From JADLEX01 sp964586775 (lineage in GTDB: Bacteria; Lernaellota; Lernaellaia; JACKCT01): 34,625 nucleotides of DNA. The notes under the pieces were generated by a model that saw nothing but the letters and a program-made list of their open reading frames with translations, made no database searches and had not been told where the DNA came from. Position numbers and translations under genes: made by a program. Positions 1 to 10,534 of this stretch are shown in pieces. The stretch is from NCBI GenBank assembly GCA_964586775.1, contig CAZPJD010000028.1, positions 1 to 34,625 of the forward strand, in the 5' to 3' direction. Every line of letters starts with the position of its first letter. Position 1 is the first letter of the stretch.

Positions 1-1269
1 GGCGGCAGCTACTACCCGCTCTCCGTCAAGAAGCACCTTCGCGCCCAGGAGATCGCCGCGCAGAACCGCCTTCCCTGCATCTATCTCGTCGATTCGGGCG
101 GGGCGTATCTTCCCCGGCAGGACGAAGTTTTCCCCGACCGCGATCATTTCGGTCGCATCTTCTTTCATCAGGCGAACATGTCGGCCGCGGGCATTCCGCA
201 GATCGCCGTGGTCATGGGCTCGTGCACGGCGGGCGGGGCGTACGTGCCCGCGATGTCCGACGAAACGGTGATCGTGCGCGAGCAGGGTACGATTTTTCTG
301 GGCGGGCCGCCGCTTGTGAAAGCGGCGACGGGCGAGATCGTCAGCGCGGAGGAGCTCGGCGGAGCGGACGTGCATACGCGTGTGTCGGGCGTCGCGGATC
401 ATTTCGCCGAAAACGACGCCCATGCCCTCGCAATTGCCCGGCGCATCGTCGCGAATCTCAATCGGCGCAAGTTCGTCGGGCTCGCCGCGCGTTCCCCGCG
501 TCCGCCGCTGTATGATCCCGAGGAACTCTACGGTGTGATCCCCGCCGACCCCCGCGTGCCGTACGACGTTCGCGAGGTCATCGCGCGCGTCGCCGACGCG
601 GGGGAGTTCGACGAGTTCAAGCGCAGGTACGGCGCGACCCTGGTCACCGGCTTCGCCGCGATCCACGGTTATCCCGTTGGCATCGTCGCGAACAACGGAA
701 TCCTCTTCTCCGAATCGGCGCTCAAGGGCGCGCATTTCGTGGAGCTGTGTTGCGCGCGCGGCGTGCCCATCGTGTTCCTTCAGAACATCACGGGCTTCAT
801 GGTCGGTCGCAAATACGAAACCGGCGGCATCGCCAAAGACGGCGCGAAGCTCGTCACGGCGGTGGCGTGCGCGCGGGTGCCGAAGTTCACCGTCGTCATC
901 GGCGGCAGCTTCGGCGCGGGCAACTACGGCATGTGCGGACGGGCGTATTCGCCCCGGTTCCTGTGGATGTGGCCCAACGCCCGCATCAGTGTCATGGGCG
1001 GCGAGCAGGCGGCCAGTGTGCTCGCGCGAATCCGCCGCGACGGAATCGAGGAGCGAGGCGAGTCGTGGGCCTCGGACGACGAAGATCGGTTCCGCGCCGA
1101 GATCCGCGCCCAATACGAGACGCAGGGCCACCCGTATTACTCGACCGCGCGGCTGTGGGACGACGGCATCATCGACCCCGAGGACACGCGCATGATCCTG
1201 GCCCTGGGAATTTCGGCGTCGCTGAACGCCCCGATCGAGCCGACGGAATTCGGCGTATTCCGCATGTGA
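1..1269 (+). CDS. liuB: Methylcrotonyl-CoA carboxylase beta (carboxyltransferase) subunit, 5' partial
   Basis: The reading frame is open from base 1 and the start lies outside the window; 422 residues are visible of a family length near 535. It is the carboxyltransferase half of the biotin-dependent enzyme that carboxylates 3-methylcrotonyl-CoA to 3-methylglutaconyl-CoA in leucine breakdown. Family hallmarks seen are the SGGAYLPRQ segment near the N-terminal edge, CTAGGAYVPAMSDE, IFLGGPPLVKAATGE, GADVH, and in the C-terminal half GITGFMVG-like NITGFMVGRKYE and GGSFGAGNYGMCGRA, which form the acyl-CoA and carboxybiotin sites. The stop at 1267-1269 is 4 bases before the next gene. Propionyl-CoA carboxylase beta is the main alternative, but the neighbouring hydratase and HMG-CoA lyase make the leucine role nearly certain. 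In Pseudomonas the gene order is liuRABCDE, so isovaleryl-CoA dehydrogenase (liuA) may lie just upstream of the window. Confidence 0.96.
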   Translation, partial: GGSYYPLSVKKHLRAQEIAAQNRLPCIYLVDSGGAYLPRQDEVFPDRDHFGRIFFHQANMSAAGIPQIAVVMGSCTAGGAYVPAMSDETVIVREQGTIFLGGPPLVKAATGEIVSAEELGGADVHTRVSGVADHFAENDAHALAIARRIVANLNRRKFVGLAARSPRPPLYDPEELYGVIPADPRVPYDVREVIARVADAGEFDEFKRRYGATLVTGFAAIHGYPVGIVANNGILFSESALKGAHFVELCCARGVPIVFLQNITGFMVGRKYETGGIAKDGAKLVTAVACARVPKFTVVIGGSFGAGNYGMCGRAYSPRFLWMWPNARISVMGGEQAASVLARIRRDGIEERGESWASDDEDRFRAEIRAQYETQGHPYYSTARLWDDGIIDPEDTRMILALGISASLNAPIEPTEFGVFRM

Positions 1270-1273
1270 GGCG

Positions 1274-2066
1274 ATGATGGAGACCGGCGACATCCTGCGG
1301 ATCGAATGCGACGCGCGCGGCATCGCGACGTTCACGATGAATCGGCCCGAGGTGAGCAACGCGTTCAACGACGAGCTCATCGCGAGCATGATCGTGGCGT
1401 TCGACCGGGCGGCGGGCGACGAGGGCGTGCGGGCGGTGTTTCTGACCGGCGCCGGAAAGCACTTCTCCGCCGGAGCGGACCTGAACTGGATGCGCCGCAT
1501 GGCGGGCTACACGCGGCAAGAGAACCTCGCCGACGCGAAAAAGCTCTCGCGCCTCATGCACACGATCCACGAATTCCCAAAACCCGTGACGGCCCTCGTG
1601 AACGGCGCGGCGATCGGCGGCGGGGCGGGGCTCGTGGCCTGCTGCGACATCGCGATCGCATCGTCGCGCGCCGTTTTCGCCCTTTCCGAGGTCAATCTCG
1701 GCCTCATCCCCGCGGTGGTGAGCCCTTACGTGGTCGCCGCGATCGGCCGACGCGCCGCGAAACGGTATTTTCAGACGGGAGAGCGCATCGACGCGGCCGA
1801 GGCCCTGCGCCTCGGCTTCGTGCACGAGGTGTGCGAGCCCGACGCGCTGAACGAGCGGCGCGACCGGCTCGCCTCGACGCTCTCGGCCGGCGGCCCCGTG
1901 GCGCAACACCTCGGCAAGCATCTGGTGGACCGCGTCGCGAATGCACCGATCGACCAGGCGCTTCGCGACGAGCTGGCCGGACTGATCGCCGATCTTCGCG
2001 GGTCCGTCGAGGCGCAGGAGGGCATGAAGGCGTTTCTCGAAAAGCGGGAACCCGCTTGGCGAAAGC

Positions 2067-2074
<8 letters not shown>
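1274..2074 (+). CDS. liuC: Methylglutaconyl-CoA hydratase (enoyl-CoA hydratase family)
   Basis: This 266-residue crotonase-fold protein hydrates 3-methylglutaconyl-CoA to HMG-CoA, the step between the carboxylase and the lyase encoded on either side. The segment GKHFSAGADLNWMRRM (about residues 60-75) is typical of methylglutaconyl-CoA hydratases rather than generic enoyl hydratases. NGAAIGGGAGLVACCDIAIA (about 112-131) supplies the oxyanion-hole glycines, and SEVNLGLIPAVVSPYV follows. Two ATG codons are adjacent at 1274 and 1277 and either could be used. The 3' end overlaps the start of the next gene by 8 bases, which implies translational coupling. Identity as a liu-operon hydratase rests on both motif and context. 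Confidence 0.94.
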
Positions 2075-4069
<1,995 letters not shown>

Positions 4070-4073
<4 letters not shown>

Positions 4074-4984
4074 ACGGGTGGCCGACGCGGGTGCGCATCG
4101 TCGAGGTCGGCCCGCGAGACGGCCTGCAAAACGAGCCGAATCCCGTTTCGGTCGAGACGCGCGTCGCACTGATCCGCGCCCTCGCGGCGGCGGGACTTCG
4201 CGAGATCGAGGCGGGCGCATTCGTATCGCCCAAGTGGGTGCCGCAGATGGCCGGCACCGCCGAGGTGCTGGCGGCGCTGGATCGCACAATCGGTACGTCT
4301 TACCCCGTCCTCGTTCCCAACGAGCGTGGATGGCGCGACGCCCTCGAGGCCGGGGCGGATCACATCGCGATCTTCACGGCGGCGTCCGAGAGCTTTTGCC
4401 GAAAGAACATCAACGGCTCGATCGATGAGAGCCTGAGCCGCTTCACGTCGTTCGTGCCCGAGGCGCTCGCGCAGGGCGTGCGCGTGCGCGGGTATATCTC
4501 CACCGTGGTCGGCTGCCCGTATGAAGGGCCGGTCGATCCCGCGCGCGTGGCGGATGTCGCCGCGCGGCTGATCGACCTGGGCTGCGAAGAGGTTTCGCTC
4601 GGCGACACCATCGGCGTCGGCACGCCGGCGAACGTCGCGCGAATGCTCGAGGCCGTTTTCGAGCGCGTGTTGGTGGAGCGCGTCGCCGTGCACTTCCACG
4701 ATACCTGGGGACAGGCGCTCGCCAACATCTGCGAGGCGCTGCGGTTCGGCGTGACCGTCGTCGACGCCGCCGTCGCGGGTCTCGGCGGTTGCCCCTATGC
4801 CCCGGGCGCGGGCGGCAACGTCGCCACCGAGGATGTGATATATCTGCTGAACGGGCTCGGCATCGCGACGAATATCGATCTCGACGCGCTCGCGAAGGCG
4901 GGCTGGCGCATTTGCGACACGCTCGGCCGCCTGCCGTCGTCGAAGGTTTCGATCGCGCTGCGCGCCGCGTGCGAGCGCTCGTAG
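4070..4984 (+). CDS. liuE: Hydroxymethylglutaryl-CoA lyase
   Basis: This 304-residue TIM-barrel lyase cleaves HMG-CoA to acetyl-CoA and acetoacetate, the last step of leucine degradation. VEVGPRDGLQNE (residues 11-22) carries the catalytic Arg-Asp pair. SLGDTIGVGTP and the HFHDTWGQALAN metal-site segment follow. The signature GLGGCPYAPGAGGNVATED contains the reactive Cys241. The more common form of the signature has Ser where this protein has Gly after PGA, a minor variation. A good ribosome site, GGAGG at 4058-4062, lies inside the end of liuD, 7 bases before the ATG, and the genes overlap by 4 bases. It is the last clear leucine gene of the cluster. Confidence 0.95.
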
Positions 4985-5019
4985 CTCCATACGACCCGCC
5001 CTATTCGCGAGGAGATGCC

Positions 5020-6174
5020 ATGCCGTTCGTCGATCTGCGAAATCAGACTTGCCGAAGAGACCGCGAGGAGTTGGTCGCGCACATGCGCTCGTTCGAGCTC
5101 GACCTGCGTTTCTCGGTTGGCATCTGGTTTTTGTCGCCCATGTCGTCGCGCTTTCATGACGCCTACGGCGCGCATCAGTCCATCGAGCAACGGCTCGAGA
5201 TCGCCGCGCGGCTCGTCCCCTACGGCCTCGGCGGCATCGAGGCGCACTACCCCAACGAGATCAACGAATCCAACCTCGACCTGTGGCGCGCGTGGTCGCG
5301 CGACACGGGCGTGCGCATCGTCACGGTCATCCCGCTTCTGTTTTACGACTCCGATTTCGAGTTCGGTTCGCTCTCGTCGCCGATCCCCGACGTGCGCAAA
5401 AAGGCGATCGAGCGCACCGCGCAGGCGCTGCGTTTCAACAAGGAACTGGGCACCGATTTCATGATCGTGTGGGCCGGGATCGACGGCTACGAAAACCCTT
5501 TCGGCCAGAATTTCACGGCGATGCGCGACCGATTCGCGCACGGCCTCGCCGAGGCGCTCGACGAAGTGCCCGGCGTGCGCGTCGCGTTCGAGCCCAAGCC
5601 CTACGAGCCGCGCGGGCATCAGATCTACGGCACCACCGCCGAGGGCGTGCTGCTGGGCATGAAGACCGAGTCGCTGCTGCGCCACGCGGATCACCGCGCA
5701 CGCCTGGCCGATGGTCACGCGATGGTGGCGATGAACCCCGAGATCGGCCACATGCAGATGGCCTACGAGGACCTCGCGTACAGCTTCAGCCTCGTGTGCG
5801 AATACGGACGCCTCGCGCACGTGCACCTGAACTCGCAACCGCTGGGCAACTATGATCAGGATCTCAACGTCGGCGTCGTTTCTCCCGAGCAGTTCGAGGC
5901 GGCGCTCTACGCGCTCAAGATGCACGGATACGCGGGATGGTTCGGCATCGACATCAACCCCGAGCGCATGAGCGCCGAGATCGCCGTGCGCAACTCGATG
6001 GACGCGATCCGCGCGGCGAACGACCGCGTGAACGGCCTCGACCACGAGGCGATCCTCTTTGCGACCCAGCACCCCGACCGCGCGCGCGGCTGGCTAGAAG
6101 CCTATCTCATCCGCGCCCGCGCCGCGCACCCCGATCGCCTCGGCCCGCTGCCCGATCTTCTTCGGAGCACGTAA
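5020..6174 (+). CDS. Xylose isomerase-family protein
   Basis: The start is taken at 5020 because AGGAG lies at 5010-5014, 5 bases upstream, and sequence before it looks non-coding; the product is 384 residues. It is a TIM-barrel sugar isomerase. Segments matching the xylose isomerase metal site are AFEPKPYEPRGH (Glu191, Lys193), MNPEIGHMQM (Glu241, His244), NYDQDLN (Asp279, Asp281) and GIDIN (Asp311). The protein appears divergent from classical class I and II enzymes around the N-terminal catalytic-His region, so the natural substrate might be another aldose or ketose. The next gene is a xylulokinase joined by a TAATG overlap, which supports D-xylose to D-xylulose conversion. It lies 35 bases after liuE on the same strand and may be read from the same transcript. 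Confidence 0.85.
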   Translation: MPFVDLRNQTCRRDREELVAHMRSFELDLRFSVGIWFLSPMSSRFHDAYGAHQSIEQRLEIAARLVPYGLGGIEAHYPNEINESNLDLWRAWSRDTGVRIVTVIPLLFYDSDFEFGSLSSPIPDVRKKAIERTAQALRFNKELGTDFMIVWAGIDGYENPFGQNFTAMRDRFAHGLAEALDEVPGVRVAFEPKPYEPRGHQIYGTTAEGVLLGMKTESLLRHADHRARLADGHAMVAMNPEIGHMQMAYEDLAYSFSLVCEYGRLAHVHLNSQPLGNYDQDLNVGVVSPEQFEAALYALKMHGYAGWFGIDINPERMSAEIAVRNSMDAIRAANDRVNGLDHEAILFATQHPDRARGWLEAYLIRARAAHPDRLGPLPDLLRST

Positions 6175-7703
6175 TGCCGGGCGCGCTGCTCGTCGGCATC
6201 GACGTCGGCACCTCGGGCGCGAAGGTCGTGCTCGTGGACGAGACCGGGCACGTCGTCGCCGAGGCCGTGCGCGAGGTTCCGTCGTATGCGCCGTACCCTC
6301 TTTGGTCGGAGCAGGATCCCGACGATTGGCTCCGCGCGGCGTTCGCCGCCCTGCGCGACGTGATCGACCGGTCCGGCGTTCGGCCCGAGCGCATCGCGGG
6401 CGTCGGCGTGGCGGGGCAGATGCACGGCCTCGTGCTGCTGGGCTCGGACGGCGCGCCCCTGCGCCGCGCGATCCTGTGGAACGATCAGCGCACCGGGTCG
6501 CAGTGCGAAGCGGTCACCGCGCGACTCGGGCTCGATGTGCTCCTCGCGCGCACCGGCAACGCCATGCTGCCCGGCTTCACCGCGCCCAAGTTGCTGTGGG
6601 TGCGCGAGCACGAACCCGACATCTGGCGACAGGCCGCGTCGTTTGCACTGCCCAAAGATTACGTGCGCGATCGTTTGACGGATGTGCGCGCCACGGACGT
6701 TTCGGACGCATCGGGCACGTCGGTCTTCGACGTGACGAAACGCGCGTGGAGCGACGCGATGTTCGTCGACCTCGGCCTCGATCGCGCGCTCGCGCCGGAT
6801 TGCGCCGAATCGTGCACGGTGATCGGCCACGTCACCGGCGAGGCCGCGCGAGCGACGGGACTGGTCGCCGGAACGCCCGTCGTGGCGGGCGCGGGGGATC
6901 AGGCGGCGCAGGCGCTCGGCGCGGGGCTCGCACGCGAGGGCGACGTGTGCGTCACGATCGGCACGTCGGGGGTCGTATTCGCGCCCACCGCCGCGCCGCG
7001 CATCGAACCGCGAGGCCGTTTGCATGCGTTTTGCCACGCCGTCCCCGGGATGTGGCACGTCATGGGGGTGATGCTCTCGGCGGGCGGAAGTCTTCGCTGG
7101 TATCGCGATGCGTTGTGCGCCGAACTCGCGACGGCCGCGCGCGACGCGGGACGCGATCCCTACGACGACCTGTTGATCGAGGCCGCGAACGTCTCCCCCG
7201 GCGCGGAGGGTTTGCTGTTTCTGCCGTATCTGACCGGCGAGCGCACTCCGCATCCCGATCCGCTCGCGCGCGGCGTGTTCGTCGGCCTCACGACGCGGCA
7301 TTCGCGCGCGCATCTCACGCGCGCCGTGATCGAGGGCGTGGGATTCGGTTTGCTGGACGCGCTGAAACTCGTGCGCGAGGCCGGTGTCGAAACCCAGAGC
7401 GTCCGCGTGTCGGGCGGGGGCGCAACCTCGCCCTTGTGGCGTCAGATTCTCGCGACGCAGTTCGGCGTGCCGGTCGTGACGCTCGCCGCGCAGCACGGGG
7501 CGTCGTTCGGCGCGGCGCTGCTGGCGGGCGTCGGCGCGGGGGTCTTTTCCGATGTCGGCGCGGCGTGCGACACGGCGGTGCGGATTGCGGACATGACGAG
7601 CCCAACCGCGTCGTGGTCCTCACGATATCGTGACCTTTACGCCACGTATCGATCGCTTTACGACGCTCTTCGGCCGTCGTTCGCGGAGCTTGCCGAACGC
7701 TGA
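6174..7703 (+). CDS. xylB: Xylulokinase (FGGY carbohydrate kinase)
   Basis: This 509-residue FGGY-family kinase is expected to phosphorylate D-xylulose to xylulose-5-phosphate for the pentose phosphate pathway. The N-terminal nucleotide-binding start is LVGIDVGTSGAKVVLVDE. Sugar-binding motifs typical of XylB follow: GVAGQMHGLVLL, ILWNDQRT and FTAPKLLWVREHEP. The second domain has AGAGDQAAQALGAG with the catalytic Asp, IGTSGVVFAP, and the C-terminal VSGGGATSPLWRQILA FGGY signature. The ATG at 6174 shares its first base with the isomerase stop codon, and GGAG at 6164-6167 gives a ribosome site 6 bases before it. A longer upstream extension of the frame runs through the isomerase gene and is not used here. 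Confidence 0.94.
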   Translation: MPGALLVGIDVGTSGAKVVLVDETGHVVAEAVREVPSYAPYPLWSEQDPDDWLRAAFAALRDVIDRSGVRPERIAGVGVAGQMHGLVLLGSDGAPLRRAILWNDQRTGSQCEAVTARLGLDVLLARTGNAMLPGFTAPKLLWVREHEPDIWRQAASFALPKDYVRDRLTDVRATDVSDASGTSVFDVTKRAWSDAMFVDLGLDRALAPDCAESCTVIGHVTGEAARATGLVAGTPVVAGAGDQAAQALGAGLAREGDVCVTIGTSGVVFAPTAAPRIEPRGRLHAFCHAVPGMWHVMGVMLSAGGSLRWYRDALCAELATAARDAGRDPYDDLLIEAANVSPGAEGLLFLPYLTGERTPHPDPLARGVFVGLTTRHSRAHLTRAVIEGVGFGLLDALKLVREAGVETQSVRVSGGGATSPLWRQILATQFGVPVVTLAAQHGASFGAALLAGVGAGVFSDVGAACDTAVRIADMTSPTASWSSRYRDLYATYRSLYDALRPSFAELAER

Positions 7704-7715
7704 AGGCGATTTTGT

Positions 7716-7742
7716 TCGCGGCGAATCGTGACATCGCCGCGA
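7716..7742. promoter_or_regulatory. Perfect 9-9-9 inverted repeat upstream of rpoH (candidate operator)
   Basis: The arms TCGCGGCGA (7716-7724) and TCGCCGCGA (7734-7742) are perfectly complementary and separated by 9 bases. The spacer contains the putative rpoH -35 box. The geometry equals that of the CIRCE element bound by HrcA, but the arm sequence is different and GC-rich. It starts 12 bases after the xylB stop, so it could instead form an RNA hairpin ending that transcript. No U-tract follows, which favours a DNA operator reading. Confidence 0.5.
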
Positions 7743-7756
7743 GCGTGCATTACATT
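7728..7756 (+). promoter_or_regulatory. Putative vegetative promoter of rpoH
   Basis: GTGACA (7728-7733, 5 of 6 to the consensus -35) is followed after exactly 17 bases by TACATT (7751-7756, 4 of 6 to the -10). The start of transcription would be near 7763, leaving about 60 bases of leader before the ATG at 7825. The -35 box lies in the loop of the inverted repeat at 7716-7742. Confidence 0.55.
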
Positions 7757-7824
7757 CATGGTTCCCGTGCGGCGGCGCTCGGCCATCGTGCGGGATCGTG
7801 GGGAAAACTCCGCAAGTGGGTTGC

Positions 7825-8787
7825 ATGGAAGAGCGCGAAGACGACATCGACGACGCCGAAGTGGTGGTTCTCGACGACGAGGACGACTCCGCGTTGTCCG
7901 CGCCACTCGAACTGCCCGAGCGCACCGAGTCGGACAAATCGACGGCGGTCGTTCCGGCGGGCGCGATGTCGCTTTACCTCGCCGAGATCACGCGCTACCC
8001 GCTTCTGACGCGCGACGAAGAGTACGAACTCGCGGTTCACTATCGTCAGACGGGCGATCCCCAGACCGCCGCGCGGCTCATCACCAGCAACCTGCGTCTC
8101 GTCGTCAAAATCGCGATGGACTTCCAGCGCGCGTTCATCAACGTGATGGACCTGATTCAGGAAGGAAACATCGGCCTGATGCAGGCCGTGGCGAAGTTCG
8201 ACCCCTTCAAGGGCGTCAAGCTCTCCAGTTACGCCGCGTGGTGGATCAAGGCCTACATCCTGCGGTTCATTCTCAACAACTGGCGCATGGTGAAGATTGG
8301 GACGACGCAGGCTCAACGCAAGCTCTTCTATAGTCTACAGAAGGAGAAGGAGCGGCTCGAAGCGCAGGGATTCGTGCCGACGACCAAGCTGCTCGCCGAG
8401 CGCCTCGACGTGAGCGAACGCGACGTGATCGACATGGACGTACGCATGTCGCGGCCCGAGATCAGCTTCGACATGCCGCTGTCGGAGGACACGTCCACCA
8501 CCGTGGGCGACCAGACGCCATCGACCGATTTGCTGCAGGACGAGCGGATATCGCGCGCGCAGATGGAGGACATCTACGACCGGGCGCTGCGTGGTTTCGA
8601 ATCCACGCTCAAGGACAAGGAGCTGGAGATCTATCGCCGCCGAATGATCGCCGATCCACCCGCCACGTTGCAGGAGATCGGCGACCAATTCGGCGTCACG
8701 CGCGAGCGCGTTCGGCAGATCGAGGCGCGCATCCTGAAGAAGCTCAAGCAGTACTTCGCGGATCACGGAATCGAGCCCCCCGGATAG
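7825..8787 (+). CDS. rpoH: RNA polymerase sigma factor RpoH (sigma-32, heat shock)
   Basis: This 320-residue sigma-70-family protein directs RNA polymerase to heat-shock promoters. Region 1.2 begins near LYLAEITRYPLLTRDEEYEL. Region 2 contains NLRLVVKIAMDF, MDLIQEGNIGLMQAVAKFDP and LSSYAAWWIKAYILRFI. The RpoH-specific box QRKLFYSLQKEKERL follows directly, which separates it from RpoD and RpoS. Region 4 has LQEIGDQFGVTRERVRQIEA as the -35 recognition helix-turn-helix. The N-terminus is acidic and slightly longer than in Escherichia coli (284 residues). The ATG at 7825 is preferred; an in-frame GTG at 7798 would add 9 residues, and neither has a clear ribosome site. It appears monocistronic, with its own promoter and terminator. 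Confidence 0.93.
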   Translation: MEEREDDIDDAEVVVLDDEDDSALSAPLELPERTESDKSTAVVPAGAMSLYLAEITRYPLLTRDEEYELAVHYRQTGDPQTAARLITSNLRLVVKIAMDFQRAFINVMDLIQEGNIGLMQAVAKFDPFKGVKLSSYAAWWIKAYILRFILNNWRMVKIGTTQAQRKLFYSLQKEKERLEAQGFVPTTKLLAERLDVSERDVIDMDVRMSRPEISFDMPLSEDTSTTVGDQTPSTDLLQDERISRAQMEDIYDRALRGFESTLKDKELEIYRRRMIADPPATLQEIGDQFGVTRERVRQIEARILKKLKQYFADHGIEPPG

Positions 8788-8837
8788 GCCGCGAAACCCG
8801 CCCAGATCGCGAAAAAGACACGGAAAAAACCTCGTTC

Positions 8838-8865
8838 TGACCGCAAATCGTCATGCGGTCATTTT
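8838..8865 (+). terminator. Intrinsic terminator of rpoH
   Basis: TGACCGCA (8838-8845) pairs perfectly with TGCGGTCA (8854-8861) around an 8-base loop and is followed by TTTT. It lies 50 bases after the rpoH stop codon. Confidence 0.65.
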
Positions 8866-8878
8866 CGGCCGACGGCCC

Positions 8879-8907
8879 TTGACGCGTTCGGTCTCTTCCA
8901 TTAGTTT
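8879..8907 (+). promoter_or_regulatory. Putative promoter of the exbB-exbD-tonB-like genes
   Basis: TTGACG (8879-8884, 5 of 6) is followed after 17 bases by TAGTTT (8902-8907), which keeps the three most conserved -10 positions. It sits just after the rpoH terminator. If used, the mRNA leader to the exbB ATG would be about 230 bases. Confidence 0.4.
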
Positions 8908-9143
8908 GCGTTGGCCGATGGGGGAGGTTCGTCCCGTTCGCGATCAGGCGAATCATCGTCAGCGTAGACGGAAACCGCCGTCCCGCTCGGCACGCGTACA
9001 AGCACAACATTCGTAACGACGACGTCGCAGGAAGCGAGAACGCCGATCGGTTCGGGGTCGAACCGATTGTCATTGTTTCAGGCCGAAAAACCTCGGGGAC
9101 GTGAAAAAAACGCCCCCAAACCGCATCGAGGAGTCGGGTTCCC
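8908..9143 (+). other. Long gene-free leader upstream of exbB, with a perfect hairpin
   Basis: The 356 bases between rpoH and exbB hold the rpoH terminator, a promoter candidate and then this leader. The leader contains one perfect hairpin: ATCGGTTCG (9046-9054), loop GGGT, CGAACCGAT (9059-9067). No open reading frame with a ribosome site is evident. The hairpin is not followed by a clean T-run, so it is more likely a leader structure or mRNA stabiliser than a terminator. I recognise no known riboswitch. Confidence 0.45.
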
Positions 9144-9956
9144 ATGCACTTCGCTCAGATCACGCAGTGGATTGTGACGCAGGCCGAAACCGCCGCCGAT
9201 GCCGCGGGAGCCGCTGCCGGCGCCGCCGCGACGGCCGCCGCGGGAGCCCCCGTGGCCGTGACGCCAGGTGGCAGCGCCATGGAAAAGGCCCTGATGGGCG
9301 TGGCGATGCAGTCGCACACGACCATTCTCTACCTGCTCATTTTCCTGAGCGTACTGTCGCTCGCGATCGCGATCGAAAAGTACATTCAATATCACCGCGA
9401 GAATCCGCTCGGCGAAGGCTTCAAGGCCGAGCTCGTGAAGCTGCTCGACAGGGGCGACGTGAAGGCTGCGCTGCGACTCGTGGACGGTGTTCGCGGCATC
9501 AAAGCCGCCGTCGTGCGCGAAGGACTTCTCAATTTCCACGAAGGCCCGTTCGTGATGGCGGAGCTCATGGACGGCCGCACGGTCATCGAGCGCGACCGCC
9601 TCGACAAGCGGCTCATCATTCTCGGCACGATCGGCAACAACGCCCCGTTCATCGGGCTGCTCGGCACGGTCATGGGCATCATCAAGGCGTTCCACGACCT
9701 CGCCATGGCGACCATGCAGGGCCCGCAGACGGTCATGGCCGGTATCTCCGAGGCGCTCATCGCCACGGCGGTCGGTCTTGCGATCGCGATCCCCGCGGTC
9801 GTCGCGTTCAACTACTTCAAGGCGCGCGGCAAGGGTCTGGTGGACGACGCGATTTCGGCGCACAACATCGTCATGGCGTTTGCCAAACGCGTCCCGCAGG
9901 ACGACCAGAGCGGCGCGCACAAGATGGACAAGATGTACACGCAGGCGCAGGCCTGA
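9144..9956 (+). CDS. exbB: MotA/TolQ/ExbB-family proton channel protein
   Basis: This 270-residue inner-membrane protein forms the proton-conducting pentamer of ExbB/TolQ-type motors that drive TonB- or TolA-like proteins. Predicted membrane segments lie near residues 59-79, 156-183 and 199-225. The conserved core includes LIILGTIGNNAPFIGLLGTV and GISEALIATAVGLAIAIPAV, with the Thr and Pro residues lining the family's proton path. An Ala-rich stretch (about residues 16-40) precedes the first helix and is an added N-terminal tail of low complexity. GAGGAG at 9128-9133 is the ribosome site. It is followed after 53 bases by exbD. TolQ is the alternative name, but no Pal/TolB neighbour is present. 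Confidence 0.9.
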   Translation: MHFAQITQWIVTQAETAADAAGAAAGAAATAAAGAPVAVTPGGSAMEKALMGVAMQSHTTILYLLIFLSVLSLAIAIEKYIQYHRENPLGEGFKAELVKLLDRGDVKAALRLVDGVRGIKAAVVREGLLNFHEGPFVMAELMDGRTVIERDRLDKRLIILGTIGNNAPFIGLLGTVMGIIKAFHDLAMATMQGPQTVMAGISEALIATAVGLAIAIPAVVAFNYFKARGKGLVDDAISAHNIVMAFAKRVPQDDQSGAHKMDKMYTQAQA

Positions 9957-10009
9957 TCTCGTTTCACGGGCGGCTTCGGTCGACAAACCTTTAGCGACAG
10001 GACCACGAC

Positions 10010-10435
10010 ATGGGCGCTGCAGCCGGAAACGAAGACGAACCCATTACCGCCATCAACGTCACGCCGCTCGTGGACATCGTCCTCGTGTTGCTCATCATCT
10101 TCATGGTCACGGCGACCTTTATCGTCGAACCGCAGATCAAGGTGGAGCTGCCCAAGGCGGCGTCGGGCGAGCCCTCGGAACCGGAAAACTTCGCCGTTGT
10201 CCTCACCAAGGACGGCAAGCTCTATCTGGACGGCGACGAGGTCGACCAGGCCGCCCTGTGGGCCGCGCTCTCGGAGCGGCTCAAGAACGACCCCGACGTT
10301 CAGGCGGTGATCTCCGCGGACAAGGAGGTCATGCACGGCAAGGTCGTCGAGATCGTCGATCTGGTTCGACGACTCGGCTGCAAGCGCTTCGCGATCAACG
10401 TCCAGCCGGACGACGCGAAGCCCGGCCAAGTCTGA
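10010..10435 (+). CDS. exbD: Biopolymer transport protein ExbD/TolR family
   Basis: This 141-residue protein has a single N-terminal membrane helix (about residues 19-37, PLVDIVLVLLIIFMVTATF) that carries the essential Asp22, equivalent to Asp25 of E. coli ExbD. It sits inside the ExbB pentamer and couples proton flow to the TonB-like partner. The periplasmic domain (about 45-135) shows the usual pattern: VVLTKDGKLYLDGDEVD, the DPDVQAVISADKEV strand and VVEIVDLVRRLGCKRFAIN. A weak AGGA precedes the ATG. It lies between exbB and the TonB-like gene. Confidence 0.92.
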   Translation: MGAAAGNEDEPITAINVTPLVDIVLVLLIIFMVTATFIVEPQIKVELPKAASGEPSEPENFAVVLTKDGKLYLDGDEVDQAALWAALSERLKNDPDVQAVISADKEVMHGKVVEIVDLVRRLGCKRFAINVQPDDAKPGQV

Positions 10436-10463
10436 TTTGAGCGGCGACCTGGCGCAAAGCTCG

Positions 10464-10492
10464 TTGCTCTGGATCGCCAAGCGGTCTAAGAT
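10464..10492 (+). promoter_or_regulatory. Possible internal promoter before the TonB-like gene
   Basis: TTGCTC (10464-10469) and TAAGAT (10487-10492) are separated by 17 bases in the 99-base gap between exbD and the TonB-like gene. The -10 matches 4 of 6 positions, while the -35 matches only the TTG. Confidence 0.3.
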
Positions 10493-10534
10493 AGGGATCG
10501 GCCCTCACCGGGCGGTTAGGGGAGTGATGGTTCG

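Noticed and set aside
7716..7742. The inverted repeat before rpoH as a true CIRCE element
   Set aside because: Only the 9-9-9 geometry matches; the arm sequence is unlike the known TTAGCACTC consensus, so it is reported as an unknown operator candidate.
9046..9067. The hairpin as a tRNA T-arm
   Set aside because: No acceptor, D or anticodon arms can be drawn around it, and the loop is GGGT rather than a TTCGA-type seven-base loop.
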